From Pseudomonas marginalis (GTDB lineage Bacteria; Pseudomonadota; Gammaproteobacteria; Pseudomonadales; Pseudomonadaceae): a stretch of 64,000 nt of DNA. The stretch spans positions 806,001 through 870,000 of the forward strand of contig NZ_VTFG01000001.1 of the NCBI RefSeq assembly GCF_008692035.1, read 5' to 3'. The position numbers and the translations under genes were made by a program. The notes beneath the pieces are model-generated. The model did no database searches and was not told the DNA's origin. It worked only from the letters and a program-made list of their open reading frames with translations. Below, in pieces: positions 41,425 through 50,863 of this stretch. How positions within the stretch are numbered: position 1 is the stretch's first letter; each line of letters starts with the position of its first letter.

Positions 41425-42966
41425 TCACAGCGCCATTTCGATCAGGCAAGGGCCACGGTCGGCCTTGGCATTGGCCAGGGCCCGTTGCAGTTCGGCATTG
41501 GTCTGGACCGTGCAGGCCGGTACTCCGTAGCCTTTGGCCAGGGCCTTCCAGTCGATACGCGGGTTGTCGAGCACGGTCAGGCGCAGGGCCTGGGGGTCCA
41601 TTTCGGTCATGCCGAAACGGCGCAGCTCGTTCTGCAAAATCGCGTAGCGATGGTTGGCGGCAATCAGGATCACCACCGGCAACTGCTCGCGTGCGATGCT
41701 CCACAGGGTCTGGATGGTGTACTGGGCACTGCCGTCGGATTGCAGGCAGAACACGCTATTGCCGCGTTCCGCCAAAGCGGCGCCGAAGCCCACCGGAATC
41801 CCCTGGCCGATCGCGCCACCGGTATTGGTCAATACCCGATGCCGCGCGGCGCGGGCGGAGGCGGTAAAGAACGGGTAGCCGCAGGTGCCGCCCTCGACCG
41901 AGACAATGCTGTCGTGGGGCAGTGACGCAGCGAGCACTTGGCCGATCGACTGCGGTGTCAGTTCGGCATGGCCGGGCGGCAGTTCGATGCCCTCCGGCGT
42001 CGGCACGTAGGCCGGTGCAGCCAGGGCATCGGCCAGCGCCGTCAACGCGCCGGCGACATCGTCACCGACCTCGGCCAGGCTCAGCAGGCGCTCACGCTCG
42101 GCGAGGCGCGACGGGATGCCTTCGTAGCCAAAGTAACTGATGGGCTCCGGCACGCCTGCACAGATGACCAGGTCGTACTGCTCAAGGATTTCAATCGCCA
42201 CTTCCGGGAAATACGGCAGGCGATCCAGGTCGGGCAAGCCACCGCCACGGTAGCTCAGGCGCGGAAAGGTCTCGGCAAACAGGCGCACGCCGGGCAGTTG
42301 CGCCAGGCGTCCCGCCGCTTCCAGGCCCGCGACCGACAAGCCCTCATCGCCGACGATAAACACCAGCCGCTGGCCGTCACGCAATGCCTGCGCCACGGTT
42401 TCGACCCGGTCACCGGCAAACCGACGAACCGGTGCGCGCAGAGGGGCGAATACACCGTTATGGGTCACTGCGTGGGCCTGCAGGTCCATGGGCAGGATCA
42501 GGCTGGCGATCTGGCCTTTGGCCTGCCAGGCCGCACGCACGGCTTCCTGCAGATCCTCACCGATACCGGCAGCGGTGCGCGAGGTGCGCACCCAACCGGA
42601 AACGGCACCGGCCAGGGCCTGGATGTCGCTGGCCAAGGGCGGATCGTAGTTGACATGCCAGGAGGCGTGATCGCCGATGACGTTGACGATCGGCGTATTG
42701 GCCCGACGCGCGTTGTGCAGGTTGGCGATGCCATTGGCAAAGCCCGGCCCCAGGTGGGTCAGGGTCATGGCCGGCTTGCCGGCGATCCGGCCATAGCCGT
42801 CCGCAGCCCCCGTGCAGACCCCTTCGAACAGCGACAACACCGGCTTGAGAGCAGGTGCGCTGGCCATGGCGGCCACCAGGGGAATCTCGGTGGTCCCGGG
42901 GTTGGCGAAGCAGTACTCGATACCGCTTGCCGCTGCCGCATTCACTATCAGTTGCGCACCATTCAT
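41425..42966 (-). CDS. Thiamine-diphosphate-dependent enzyme (acetolactate synthase-like)
   Basis: A 513-residue member of the acetolactate synthase / benzoylformate decarboxylase superfamily. The catalytic glutamate is E48 (SLFEGVCTGAADGYGR) and the ThDP-binding motif is SDGSAQY...AANHRY, with the first glycine of GDG replaced by serine. Three domains (PYR, middle, PP) are present. It is the first gene of the operon, preceded by a region with palindromes shared with the divergent IclR gene. Decarboxylation or C-C lyase action on a 2-oxo acid is likely; true acetolactate synthesis is less likely in this context. Confidence 0.82.
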   Translation of the reverse strand: MNGAQLIVNAAAASGIEYCFANPGTTEIPLVAAMASAPALKPVLSLFEGVCTGAADGYGRIAGKPAMTLTHLGPGFANGIANLHNARRANTPIVNVIGDHASWHVNYDPPLASDIQALAGAVSGWVRTSRTAAGIGEDLQEAVRAAWQAKGQIASLILPMDLQAHAVTHNGVFAPLRAPVRRFAGDRVETVAQALRDGQRLVFIVGDEGLSVAGLEAAGRLAQLPGVRLFAETFPRLSYRGGGLPDLDRLPYFPEVAIEILEQYDLVICAGVPEPISYFGYEGIPSRLAERERLLSLAEVGDDVAGALTALADALAAPAYVPTPEGIELPPGHAELTPQSIGQVLAASLPHDSIVSVEGGTCGYPFFTASARAARHRVLTNTGGAIGQGIPVGFGAALAERGNSVFCLQSDGSAQYTIQTLWSIAREQLPVVILIAANHRYAILQNELRRFGMTEMDPQALRLTVLDNPRIDWKALAKGYGVPACTVQTNAELQRALANAKADRGPCLIEMAL

Positions 42967-42994
42967 TTTCAGCCCTCTTGCTTGAGCATTTGCA

Positions 42995-43011
42995 GTGATG
43001 AGATTTATCAC
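42995..43011. promoter_or_regulatory. Candidate IclR operator 1
   Basis: GTGAT-N7-ATCAC, a perfect inverted repeat 28 bases upstream of the ThDP gene start. Its centre contains TGAGATTTAT, repeated at 43061. It is placed to repress or activate the catabolic operon. Confidence 0.45.
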
Positions 43012-43050
43012 ATACAAATCCGCAACCAACAAGCATTTTATGTTTGTTTT

Positions 43051-43079
43051 TCTCATTAAGTGAGATTTATGCGACTTAA
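43051..43079. promoter_or_regulatory. Candidate IclR operator 2 (nested inverted repeats)
   Basis: TCTCA-N5-TGAGA (43051-43065) overlaps TTAAGT-N12-ACTTAA (43056-43079), both perfect. The block includes a second TGAGATTTAT, 62 bases (about six helical turns) from the first. It lies between the divergent IclR and ThDP genes. Confidence 0.45.
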
Positions 43080-43203
43080 ACACCCTTAAAATCTAACCCG
43101 CGATTGCGTTTTTCTCTCACTGCGGTAGTGTTGCGCCAGCGCTTGGGCAACCGGCTCCCCGTGGGGACGCCACAAGCGCCCTTCCCTTTCTTTTAGGAAC
43201 ACA

Positions 43204-43962
43204 ATGAGCAGCCTGAGCAAATTGCTGAGCATCCTCGACCTGTTCGGTCCGCAAATGCTAAAGATCGACCCCGACACCATTGCCGAGCGCATGGGCCTGT
43301 CACGGGCGACCGTGTACCGCTACGTCAAGGATTTGTGTGACGCCGGCCTGCTGACCCGCGTGGACGCCGGCAGCTACGGCCTGGGCCCGCGGGTCATCGA
43401 GCTGGACTGGATGATGCGCCAGTACGACCCGATCCTTCTCGCCGGGCGCGAGCTGATGCACGAGCTGTCGGCGCAAACGGGCCTGGCGGTGTTCGCCAGC
43501 GTGTTTTACGACGGGCGCATCATCAACACCTACATCGCCGAACCCACCGACACCTATCACTTCGCGTTCGGGCGCGGGCAACCGCTGCCGTTTTTCCGCG
43601 GGGCACAATCGAAGGTCTTGATCGCCTTCCAGAAAGGACGCCGCCTGCAACGCCTGTTCGACGAGCACATGGCCAACGACCCGGACAGCCCGTATGACTG
43701 GGCGGGCTTCTCCAGGGCCGCGAAAAAAATCCGCAAGGACGGCTACTGCCTGACCCACGACGAACTCAACCTGGGCCTGACCGGTATCGCTGCGCCGATC
43801 ATCCAGGCGGACCTCGACGAGGTGGTCGGCAGCCTGTCGGCCGTCGGCACCACCCAGAACTTCAAGCTGCTGCGCCAGGAAACCGTGATCGAAATGGTCA
43901 TGGACACCACCCAGCGGATTGCCGAAAACATGCGCAACCCGCCGAGCCACACCGCCCCCTAG
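43204..43962 (+). CDS. IclR-family transcriptional regulator
   Basis: A 252-residue regulator: an N-terminal winged helix (residues 3-62; TIAERMGLSRATVYRYVKDL) and a C-terminal ligand-binding domain (from about 75, with the typical RGAQSKVLIAF and GLTGIAAPI blocks). AGGAA precedes the ATG. It is divergent from the ThDP-led operon with 237 bases between, and inverted repeats there are probable binding sites. IclR proteins of such clusters usually respond to a pathway aromatic. It ends 9 bases before the convergent porin gene. Confidence 0.9.
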   Translation: MSSLSKLLSILDLFGPQMLKIDPDTIAERMGLSRATVYRYVKDLCDAGLLTRVDAGSYGLGPRVIELDWMMRQYDPILLAGRELMHELSAQTGLAVFASVFYDGRIINTYIAEPTDTYHFAFGRGQPLPFFRGAQSKVLIAFQKGRRLQRLFDEHMANDPDSPYDWAGFSRAAKKIRKDGYCLTHDELNLGLTGIAAPIIQADLDEVVGSLSAVGTTQNFKLLRQETVIEMVMDTTQRIAENMRNPPSHTAP

Positions 43963-43971
43963 GCGTCATGC

Positions 43972-45297
43972 TCAGAACGGCACGGCCAGCGTCAACTGGC
44001 TGTACAGGTTGGTGCCGTTGCCGCCGACCTGATTGCCCCCGGTGGTCGCGTCCTGCCTGGGTGTGTACAGCCCCACCAGCGGGGTGATGATCAAGTGCGG
44101 GTTGACCGCCCACTCGGCGTACACATCCAACTCACGGCCATCGAGGTTCAACGCGTTGCTTTTGCGCACGGTGGCGTAGTCGAAATACAGCGCGCCCAGG
44201 CTCAGGTTTTCCAGTGGGGTTGCCTTCAGCCCGACATGGTGGATGCGGGTATTGGTGTTGAACGGCCCGGCGTAGTTGCCGGCCACTTCGCCCTGGAACC
44301 AGGTGCCGTAGCCCGTGCTCTGGCCGGTGAACAGTGCATCCCAGTTCTGCGAATAGCGGGTGTAGCGATACGTCACCTTGGGCGCCCAGGCGATATCGGC
44401 GAAGGTGTAGCCCGCTTCGCCGTACCAGGCTTTTTCTGGCCCCGCGTCCTTGTCCTGCCAGGCGTACTCGAAGGCCAGGCTGACGTTGGGGATGCCCGCA
44501 TCGCCCTCACCGCGCACGCTGTAGACATTCATGCCCTTGCGCTGGCGTTGAAAGTCGCTGGCCCATTGATCGTTCACGTCCAGGCCGTGCACCCAGGTCA
44601 AGCCGAGCGTCCCCGGCCGGGCGGTGTAGTCCAGGGTCGCGGCGGCCAGTTCGGTTTCGGCCTGGATACGGTTATCGGACTTGAGCCACAGCACACTGCC
44701 GTGCAGGCCATCCTGCCCCCCCAGGCGCACCACCGCGGTTTGGTCGAACGCGTGCCGGGCCGCCAGGTAGTAGGCGCCCCCACGGTTCAAGGTGCCATCC
44801 GCCGGGCCCTTGCCCGGGTTCAGCCCATCGTCGTTGATCAGGAACCCTCGGCCGACCTTGACCACCTGGCGCCCGCCGGAAATATCCACGCCGTCTTGAC
44901 CGAGCGCCGGGAACAGGTCGCCGGAGCGCCAGCCCAGGTAGGCGTCTTCAATCTTCGTGGTGCGCTCGGTGCCGAGGCTGTTGCCACCCGGATCGCCATC
45001 GCCCCACGTGGCGGAGCTGACCAGGGCAAATGCCCCGTAGGCGCGGCCAATGCCGCCGAGTGCCTGGTCGCCACTCAAGCCATACTTGATAAAGCCTTCA
45101 CGCCAACTGGAGCCGCCCGGCGTGCCATCGTAGTTCTTGCGACTGTTGAACTGACCGAACACCGCGGTCATGTCGGCGTTGAGGTGACGGCTCTCATCGC
45201 TGTACAGCTCATAAGCGTGCACCTGACTGATAGCGCCGAGCGCCAGGGTGCACACAAGCGTGCAACCGAATACGGGATGACGGGATAGATAACGCAT
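43972..45297 (-). CDS. Outer-membrane beta-barrel porin
   Basis: A 441-residue outer-membrane protein: signal peptide (residues 1-28, ending SQVHA), then alternating amphipathic strands with many aromatic residues, and a C-terminal phenylalanine (LTLAVPF) recognised by the barrel assembly machinery. The size and LDGRELDVYAEWAVNPHL-type strands recall alginate-export/OprD-like specific channels. It probably admits the substrate of the neighbouring catabolic genes. It is followed upstream by an aldehyde dehydrogenase gene only 3 bases away. Confidence 0.78.
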   Translation of the reverse strand: MRYLSRHPVFGCTLVCTLALGAISQVHAYELYSDESRHLNADMTAVFGQFNSRKNYDGTPGGSSWREGFIKYGLSGDQALGGIGRAYGAFALVSSATWGDGDPGGNSLGTERTTKIEDAYLGWRSGDLFPALGQDGVDISGGRQVVKVGRGFLINDDGLNPGKGPADGTLNRGGAYYLAARHAFDQTAVVRLGGQDGLHGSVLWLKSDNRIQAETELAAATLDYTARPGTLGLTWVHGLDVNDQWASDFQRQRKGMNVYSVRGEGDAGIPNVSLAFEYAWQDKDAGPEKAWYGEAGYTFADIAWAPKVTYRYTRYSQNWDALFTGQSTGYGTWFQGEVAGNYAGPFNTNTRIHHVGLKATPLENLSLGALYFDYATVRKSNALNLDGRELDVYAEWAVNPHLIITPLVGLYTPRQDATTGGNQVGGNGTNLYSQLTLAVPF

Positions 45298-45300
45298 GGC

Positions 45301-46731
45301 TCAAACTCCTTCTTCGACAGCCTGATTGCGCACAAACAACAGTTGCTGCCCCGTGAACTCCAGCAGCCCCTCCAGACCGAACTCGACACCGAACCCCGAC
45401 ATCTTGCTGCCGCCAAACGGCGTGTTCGGCTGGATCTGGGCGTGGCAGTTGACCCACGCCACACCACTCTCCAGGCGACTGGCCAAGGCCTGGGCCTGCT
45501 CGACATCCGGCCCCCAGACCGAGCCGCCGAGGCCCATGTCACCGGCATTGGCGCGCTTCAGGACATCCTCGACATCCCGGTAGGCAATCAACGGCAACAC
45601 CGGGCCGAACTGTTCTTCGTCCACCAGGCGATGGCCGTCGGTCACGTCCGCCACCAGGGTGGGTGGATAGAAAAACCCGGGGTGGTCCAGACGCGCACCG
45701 CCGCACAACACCCGCGCACCGTTGGCACGTGCGTCATCGACCAGGGCTTCCACCAGTTCCAGTTGCTCAAGGTTCTGCACCGGCCCGAAGGTGACACCGG
45801 CGTCCAGGCCGTCGCCCACGACCTGGCGCGCCGCAATGTGCATCAGCGCGTCGGCAAAAGCCTCGTACTGCGACTCATGGATATACAGGCGTTTGAGCGC
45901 AGCACAGGTCTGGCCCATGTTGAGAAAGGCCGCCTGGAAGATCGCCTCGGCCACCGCCTCCACCGGCGTGCCGGGCAACACGATGGCGGCGTCGTTACCG
46001 CCCAGTTCCAGGGTCAGGCGCTTGAGGTTGCTGGCGGCACCGCGCATCACGCTTTGCCCGGTGGCCGTGGAACCGGTGAACACGATCTTCTGGATCCCCG
46101 GGTGCGAGGTGATCGCACTGCCGAAGCCCTGCTCGCCGGTCACGCAGTTGATGACGCCACGGGGCACATGCCGGGCAATGATCTCGGCCAGGCCCAGGGT
46201 GCTCAGCGGCGTCAGGCTCGACGGTTTGCTGATCACGCAGTTGCCGGCACGCAGCGCCGGCATGATGTGCCAGACGGCGATCATGAACGGCCAGTTCCAG
46301 GGGGTGATCGACGCCACCACGCCCAACGGTTTGCGGTGCAGCTCAATGCGCTGGGTGGGCGTTTCTTCCACCCGTTCCACCGCAATTTCCTGCCCGGCCG
46401 CGTAGCGGGTCCAGGCGGCGGCGCCCATGACCTCGGAAAAGGCCAACTCCAGCGGCTTGCCCTGTTCCAGCACAATCAGCCGGGCCAGTGATGGGGCCTC
46501 CTGCTCGATATCGGCGGCAATCGCCAACAAACGTTCACAGCGATCAGGGTGGCTGCTGTGGCGCCAGCTCTTGAAGGCCAACTGCGCGGCGTTCACCGCC
46601 TGGTCGAGTTGCCCCAGGGAACCGGCCGGGCATTGGGCGAACACGGCCCCGGTGGCCGGGTTGATCACATCGAACCGGCCTTCTTCACCGGCCACCTGGA
46701 TCCCATCGATGAGCATTTTATAGTTGTGCAT
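45301..46731 (-). CDS. Aldehyde dehydrogenase
   Basis: A 476-residue ALDH of the succinate-semialdehyde / aminobutyraldehyde-dehydrogenase type. The nucleophile is C276 (NMGQTCAALKR), the base lies in the LTLELGGNDAA block, and PWNWPFMIA is intact. The ATG at 46731 follows AAGGAAGG. It ends 3 bases before the porin gene and follows the first APC permease by about 90 bases, all in one direction, so permease, ALDH and porin may be co-transcribed. The substrate is likely an aldehyde formed from an imported amine or amino acid. Confidence 0.87.
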   Translation of the reverse strand: MHNYKMLIDGIQVAGEEGRFDVINPATGAVFAQCPAGSLGQLDQAVNAAQLAFKSWRHSSHPDRCERLLAIAADIEQEAPSLARLIVLEQGKPLELAFSEVMGAAAWTRYAAGQEIAVERVEETPTQRIELHRKPLGVVASITPWNWPFMIAVWHIMPALRAGNCVISKPSSLTPLSTLGLAEIIARHVPRGVINCVTGEQGFGSAITSHPGIQKIVFTGSTATGQSVMRGAASNLKRLTLELGGNDAAIVLPGTPVEAVAEAIFQAAFLNMGQTCAALKRLYIHESQYEAFADALMHIAARQVVGDGLDAGVTFGPVQNLEQLELVEALVDDARANGARVLCGGARLDHPGFFYPPTLVADVTDGHRLVDEEQFGPVLPLIAYRDVEDVLKRANAGDMGLGGSVWGPDVEQAQALASRLESGVAWVNCHAQIQPNTPFGGSKMSGFGVEFGLEGLLEFTGQQLLFVRNQAVEEGV

Positions 46732-46822
46732 TTGAAACCTTCCTTTCACACGCTGGCGCGCCATGCCGAGCAACGGCAGGCTGCGATTGTCTGGTTAGTC
46801 GAGCGATAAAAACGCGGGGGCC

Positions 46823-48271
46823 TTAAAGCTTGTGGCTGCCCAAGGCCAGGAAGCGTTGCGGCGAGCTGTTGCGCAGTCGCGCGGCGAGCACGATGCCGAT
46901 GATCAAGGCCGCCGGAATAATCGCGCAGAGGCTGTAGGACAGCAGTTGGCTGGCACCGGTCAGCACATCGAAATGCACCACCGCCAACACCAGCACCATC
47001 ACCAGCGCCAGGCACGAAATACCGGGCAGGATCCGTCCACGCAGCAGCCCGACCTTAAGCTCGGGATGGCGATGAAAGTAGACGCACACCGACACCGAGG
47101 TCAGCGCCATCAACAGGATCACGCACAACGTGGCCAGGTTGGACAGCCAGGCAAACAGTTGCAGGATCGGATCGGCATCCATCGCGGCAAATATCAGCAC
47201 CACGACCGCAGCGATCAGGCTTTGCAGCGCCGAGCCCATATGCGGGCTCTGGTGCACGCGATGGGTGGTGCCCAGCAGGCTGTGCAACAGGCCGTCGCGG
47301 CCGATGGCGTAGAAGTAACGCGCGGCGGCGTTGTGAAAGGCCAACAGCCCGGCATAAATACTGACCATGAACAGCACGCGGATGATCTGGGTCAGCTGCG
47401 GGCCGACAAAGTGGTCGGACATGCCATAGATAAAGGTGGTCGGGTCCTGCAGGGACTGCAGCAGCGGCACGATTTTGTCCGCCCCCACGCCCACCACCAT
47501 CGACCACACCGACAACGCGTAGAAACCACCGATCAGCAACACCGAACAGTAGGTGGCAATCGGGATACTGCGCTTGGGGTTCCTGGCCTCTTCGCCGTAG
47601 ATAGTGGTGGCCTCGAAGCCGATAAAGGCGGCGAAACAGAACAGCAAGCCGATTGACGGCGTACCACTGAACACATGACGGCTGCTGAACGAGTCCAGGT
47701 TGATGCCGCTGTCGCCGCCGGACTTGAGGATGGCAAAGTCCAGGACCAGGATCGCCAGGTACTCGGCGATCACCACCACCGACAGCACCCGCGCCGACAG
47801 GTCAATCTTGCGATAGCCCAGGATCGCGATGCTCACCATCGCCATCAGCGAGTAGGCCCACCAGGGCAGCACCAGGCCGAAGGCGGTTTCCATGGTGCCA
47901 CTGACCACACCACCGAACATCCCGTACAACCCGACCTGCAGGATGTTATAGGCAAACATCGCCAGCACCCCAGCGGCACCGCCCGCCAGGCCACCCAGGC
48001 CACGGGACGTGAACGCGTAAAAGCCACCGGCATTGGTCACGTGGCGCGACATGGTGGTGTAACCCACCGAGAACGCCAGCAGCACCAGCAAGGCCAGGAT
48101 CAGCAAAGCCGGGGTACCGGCACCGTTGCCCAGCATGATGCCGATCGGGAAGCCGCCGGCGATCACACTCAGCGGGCTTGCCGCCGATATCACGAAGAAG
48201 ATGATGAAGCCCACACCCAGGGCACCACGCTTGAGCTCCGTAGAGCTGTTGACCGGGATAGATACACTCAT
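46823..48271 (-). CDS. APC-family permease, copy 1
   Basis: A 482-residue amino acid-polyamine-organocation transporter with about 12 membrane helices. The first contains the family's unwound substrate-binding stretch (SAASPLSVIAGGFPIGIMLG), and FIGFEATTIYGEEAR is the helix 6 block. It is nearly identical to copy 2 at 50864: same length, most residues equal. The ATG at 48271 corresponds to that of the paralogue; upstream extensions are non-coding. A regulatory motif shared with three other genes lies about 126 bases upstream. It imports an amine or amino acid, likely the inducer of the locus. Confidence 0.9.
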   Translation of the reverse strand: MSVSIPVNSSTELKRGALGVGFIIFFVISAASPLSVIAGGFPIGIMLGNGAGTPALLILALLVLLAFSVGYTTMSRHVTNAGGFYAFTSRGLGGLAGGAAGVLAMFAYNILQVGLYGMFGGVVSGTMETAFGLVLPWWAYSLMAMVSIAILGYRKIDLSARVLSVVVIAEYLAILVLDFAILKSGGDSGINLDSFSSRHVFSGTPSIGLLFCFAAFIGFEATTIYGEEARNPKRSIPIATYCSVLLIGGFYALSVWSMVVGVGADKIVPLLQSLQDPTTFIYGMSDHFVGPQLTQIIRVLFMVSIYAGLLAFHNAAARYFYAIGRDGLLHSLLGTTHRVHQSPHMGSALQSLIAAVVVLIFAAMDADPILQLFAWLSNLATLCVILLMALTSVSVCVYFHRHPELKVGLLRGRILPGISCLALVMVLVLAVVHFDVLTGASQLLSYSLCAIIPAALIIGIVLAARLRNSSPQRFLALGSHKL

Positions 48272-48396
48272 GTTGTTGACCTTATTGTATGAGGCAGTCG
48301 CTTTTGGGTTGGCCCGACCACACCGCATCGGCACCGGTTAGCGTTTTGTTTTAGTTGCGCGCTGAATTTGATCCTATGCCCGCCCTGGAACGGCTC

Positions 48397-48413
48397 GCTA
48401 TCCCAAATCGGTA
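48397..48413 (-). promoter_or_regulatory. 17-bp regulon motif, site 1 (permease 1)
   Basis: Reads TACCGATTTGGGATAGC on the minus strand, pointing at permease 1, whose start is 126 bases away. It matches sites 2-4 at all but variable positions of T(A/G)CCGATT(T/C)GGG(A/C)TA(G/C)C. Confidence 0.6.
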
Positions 48414-48470
48414 GCATCCAAAGCCCCGCCCCAAAACAGGTCGGGGCCGCCCGATCCCTCCTCGCGCTGT

Positions 48471-48487
48471 TGCCGATTCGGGATAGC
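48471..48487 (+). promoter_or_regulatory. 17-bp regulon motif, site 2 (chemoreceptor)
   Basis: Reads TGCCGATTCGGGATAGC on the plus strand, 113 bases before the chemoreceptor start. Its orientation relative to the gene is the same as at the other sites. Confidence 0.6.
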
Positions 48488-48599
48488 CGCCCGGCCTGTC
48501 ATGCCCGCACCCTAGCCTCACCCGTGCTATGCGCGGATGCCGGCAACAAGAATAAGAACGTGCCCATCACCGCCAACGCCCCCGTAGGAAGCCCCAGCC

Positions 48600-50651
48600 A
48601 TGCGTCCAGCCCATCTCACCCTCCAATGGCGTATCACCCTGCTGAGCGGACTTTGCCTGCTGGCAGTCGTGGGCGCGCTGATTGGCGCCAGCGCCTACCA
48701 GAATCAAACCAGTGCAAAGCTGCTCAAAGAGCAGAGCAGCGCGTTGCTGACACAGGCCGCGCTGGAACGCTTGCAGGCCCAGGCCGTGGCTCATGGCCAA
48801 CAGGTGGAGCGGTTTTTCAATGAAACCGCGCTGTATGGCGAAGGGTTCGCCCAGCAGGTTCTGCAACTGCGCGAGCAAACCCTCAATGGACGCCTGACGG
48901 TCGTGCAATTGCGTCAAGCCCTGGTCGGCATCGCCCGAGAAGCCCTCAGGCAGCGCGAAAAAGTCCTCGGCCTGTACGTGATCATGCTGCCCGATGCACT
49001 GGCCGGCAGCGACGCCGACTGGCGCGACCAACGCGCCCTGGCCGGGAATGAAACCGGGCGCTTTGCGCTGTACTGGTCCCAGAGCCAGCCGGGGCAACTG
49101 GTGCAGGAGGTGTTGAGCGAGGCACAAATCGCCGCCAACACAGCGCCCCCCGGCAGCGCACCGGCAAACGCCTGGTACGCTTGCCCTCAGGCGCAACGAC
49201 AGGTGTGTGTGGTCGAGCCGTACACCATCGAAGTGGAAGGCCACAAAGCCCTGATGAGCAGCATTTCCATCCCCCTGATCGTCGACGGCAACGTGCTCGG
49301 CGTGGTGGGCATGGACATCAGCCTCGACACCTTGCAGAAACTGGCCGCCAACCTCAGCCAGGACCTCTACCAGGGCGACAGCCAGGTCACCCTGGTGTCG
49401 GCTTCGGGTCAAGTGGCGGGACGCAGCGGCGATGTCGCGGGGGAAACCCTGGACATCCGCCAATCCGTGCAAACGGCAGCGGGCACTCCAGCCTGGCAAC
49501 TGCAGATCAAGGTCCCGCAGGCACGGGTGCAGGCCTCCGCCCGGCAGATGCAGAGCGAACTGGACGACAAAAGCCGTGAGTCCAATTGGCTCAACCTTGG
49601 CCTGGGCATCCTGGCCAGCAGCCTTGGGATGCTGCTGATCTGGCTGGCGGCCTACGGCGTGACTCGCCCATTGCTGAAGATGGCCGAGCTGCTCGATGCC
49701 ATTGTCGAAGGCGACGGGGACCTGACCCAGCGCCTGCCCCTCGGGCGACGCGACGAGCTGGGCCGCCTGGCCAATGGTTTCAACCGTTTCCTCGACACCT
49801 TGCAGCCGATTATTCGCGCCATCCAGACCGCGTCCCTGGACACCCGCGACAGCGCCGACACCTCCTCCGGTATTGCCCGCGAAGTCAGCGCCGGCATGCA
49901 GCGCCAATACCGCGAAGTGGAGCTGGCCGCCACCGCGCTGCACGAAATGAGCGCCAGTGCCCAGGAAGTGGCCCGTCACTCCCACAGCGCCGCCGACGCC
50001 GCCACCGCCGCCGAAAACGCGAGCCGCTCAGGCCAGGCGGTGTTCTCCACCGCCGAACGCAGCATCGAGGCCCTCGACCAACGCCTGGAAACCACCCTCC
50101 AGCAAGTCAACGCCCTGGCCGACAGCAGCAACCAGATCGGTCAGGTACTGGACGTGATCAGCGCCATCGCGCAACAGACCAACCTGCTGGCGTTGAATGC
50201 GGCCATCGAAGCGGCCCGGGCCGGCGAACAGGGTCGCGGTTTTGCGGTGGTGGCCGATGAAGTCAGGCACCTGGCCAGCAACACCCAGAGTTCGGTCGAA
50301 CAGGTGCGCACGGTGATCGAAACGTTGCAACAGCTGAGCCAGGCGGTGGTGCACAGTACCCAACTGAGCCGCGAGCAAGCGGGCGGCAGCGTGCTCCAGG
50401 TGCAACAGACCCGGGTGGCGCTGGGGCATATTTCCCAGGCCGTGGATGTGATCGAACAAATGAATCAGCAGATCGCCAGTGCGGCCCTGGAGCAGAGCAG
50501 CGTGGTGGACGATATCAGCCATCGCGTCAGCGACATCCGCGGTATCAGCGAAACACTCGCCGGGCGCATGCACGAGGCGTCGCAGGCCAGTGACGCATTG
50601 CATCAGATGGCCAATCACCAACAACAGCTGGTCGGGCATTTCCGCGTGTAA
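48600..50651 (+). CDS. Methyl-accepting chemotaxis protein
   Basis: A 683-residue chemoreceptor. The first membrane helix is at about residues 12-33, a periplasmic Cache-type sensor at 34-328, the second helix at 331-353, HAMP at 354-408 and the signalling domain to the end. The conserved hairpin tip ([20 protein letters not shown]) starts near residue 522. It guides swimming toward a compound. The gene lies between two paralogous permeases and shares their upstream motif, so its ligand is probably the compound they import. Length and domain order are normal. Confidence 0.93.
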   Translation: MRPAHLTLQWRITLLSGLCLLAVVGALIGASAYQNQTSAKLLKEQSSALLTQAALERLQAQAVAHGQQVERFFNETALYGEGFAQQVLQLREQTLNGRLTVVQLRQALVGIAREALRQREKVLGLYVIMLPDALAGSDADWRDQRALAGNETGRFALYWSQSQPGQLVQEVLSEAQIAANTAPPGSAPANAWYACPQAQRQVCVVEPYTIEVEGHKALMSSISIPLIVDGNVLGVVGMDISLDTLQKLAANLSQDLYQGDSQVTLVSASGQVAGRSGDVAGETLDIRQSVQTAAGTPAWQLQIKVPQARVQASARQMQSELDDKSRESNWLNLGLGILASSLGMLLIWLAAYGVTRPLLKMAELLDAIVEGDGDLTQRLPLGRRDELGRLANGFNRFLDTLQPIIRAIQTASLDTRDSADTSSGIAREVSAGMQRQYREVELAATALHEMSASAQEVARHSHSAADAATAAENASRSGQAVFSTAERSIEALDQRLETTLQQVNALADSSNQIGQVLDVISAIAQQTNLLALNAAIEAARAGEQGRGFAVVADEVRHLASNTQSSVEQVRTVIETLQQLSQAVVHSTQLSREQAGGSVLQVQQTRVALGHISQAVDVIEQMNQQIASAALEQSSVVDDISHRVSDIRGISETLAGRMHEASQASDALHQMANHQQQLVGHFRV

Positions 50652-50713
50652 TGGCGTGCCGTCTGACTGAGCTGCAGTGGCCGCCTTTCAACTCTCCAAC
50701 ATTGAGTTAACCC

Positions 50714-50815
50714 ATGATTTATCCACGCCGCTGGCTGATCCTCGGGATTATTTCCAGCGGGGCCTACTCGGCAGGCGTGGTCATTCCAGCCTGGTTGACC
50801 CTTCGACAGCCTTGA
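50714..50815 (+). CDS. Possible 33-residue membrane peptide
   Basis: An ATG at 50714 opens 33 codons reading MIYPRRWLILGIISSGAYSA and continuing VVIPAWLTLRQP: a basic start followed by one hydrophobic helix. The upstream site is weak (TTGAG). It lies between the chemoreceptor and the convergent permease 2. It may be a genuine small membrane protein or the first codons of a lost transporter gene. Confidence 0.25.
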   Translation: MIYPRRWLILGIISSGAYSAGVVIPAWLTLRQP

Positions 50816-50863
50816 CCACGCGCTGCTGGTCAGGCTGAGCAGGCAGACACCACCGCCCACGCC

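Larger units (their letters stand above)
48272..48599. other. Divergent control region of permease 1 and chemoreceptor
   Basis: 328 bases without a gene, containing two oppositely oriented copies of the 17-bp motif (48397-48413 and 48471-48487). The left part is clearly related to the leader of permease copy 2, so the duplication included regulatory DNA. Confidence 0.6.

Noticed and set aside
48567..49985. A 472-codon reverse frame over the chemoreceptor gene
   Set aside because: The forward frame has TM, sensor, HAMP and signalling domains; the reverse one has no recognisable features.
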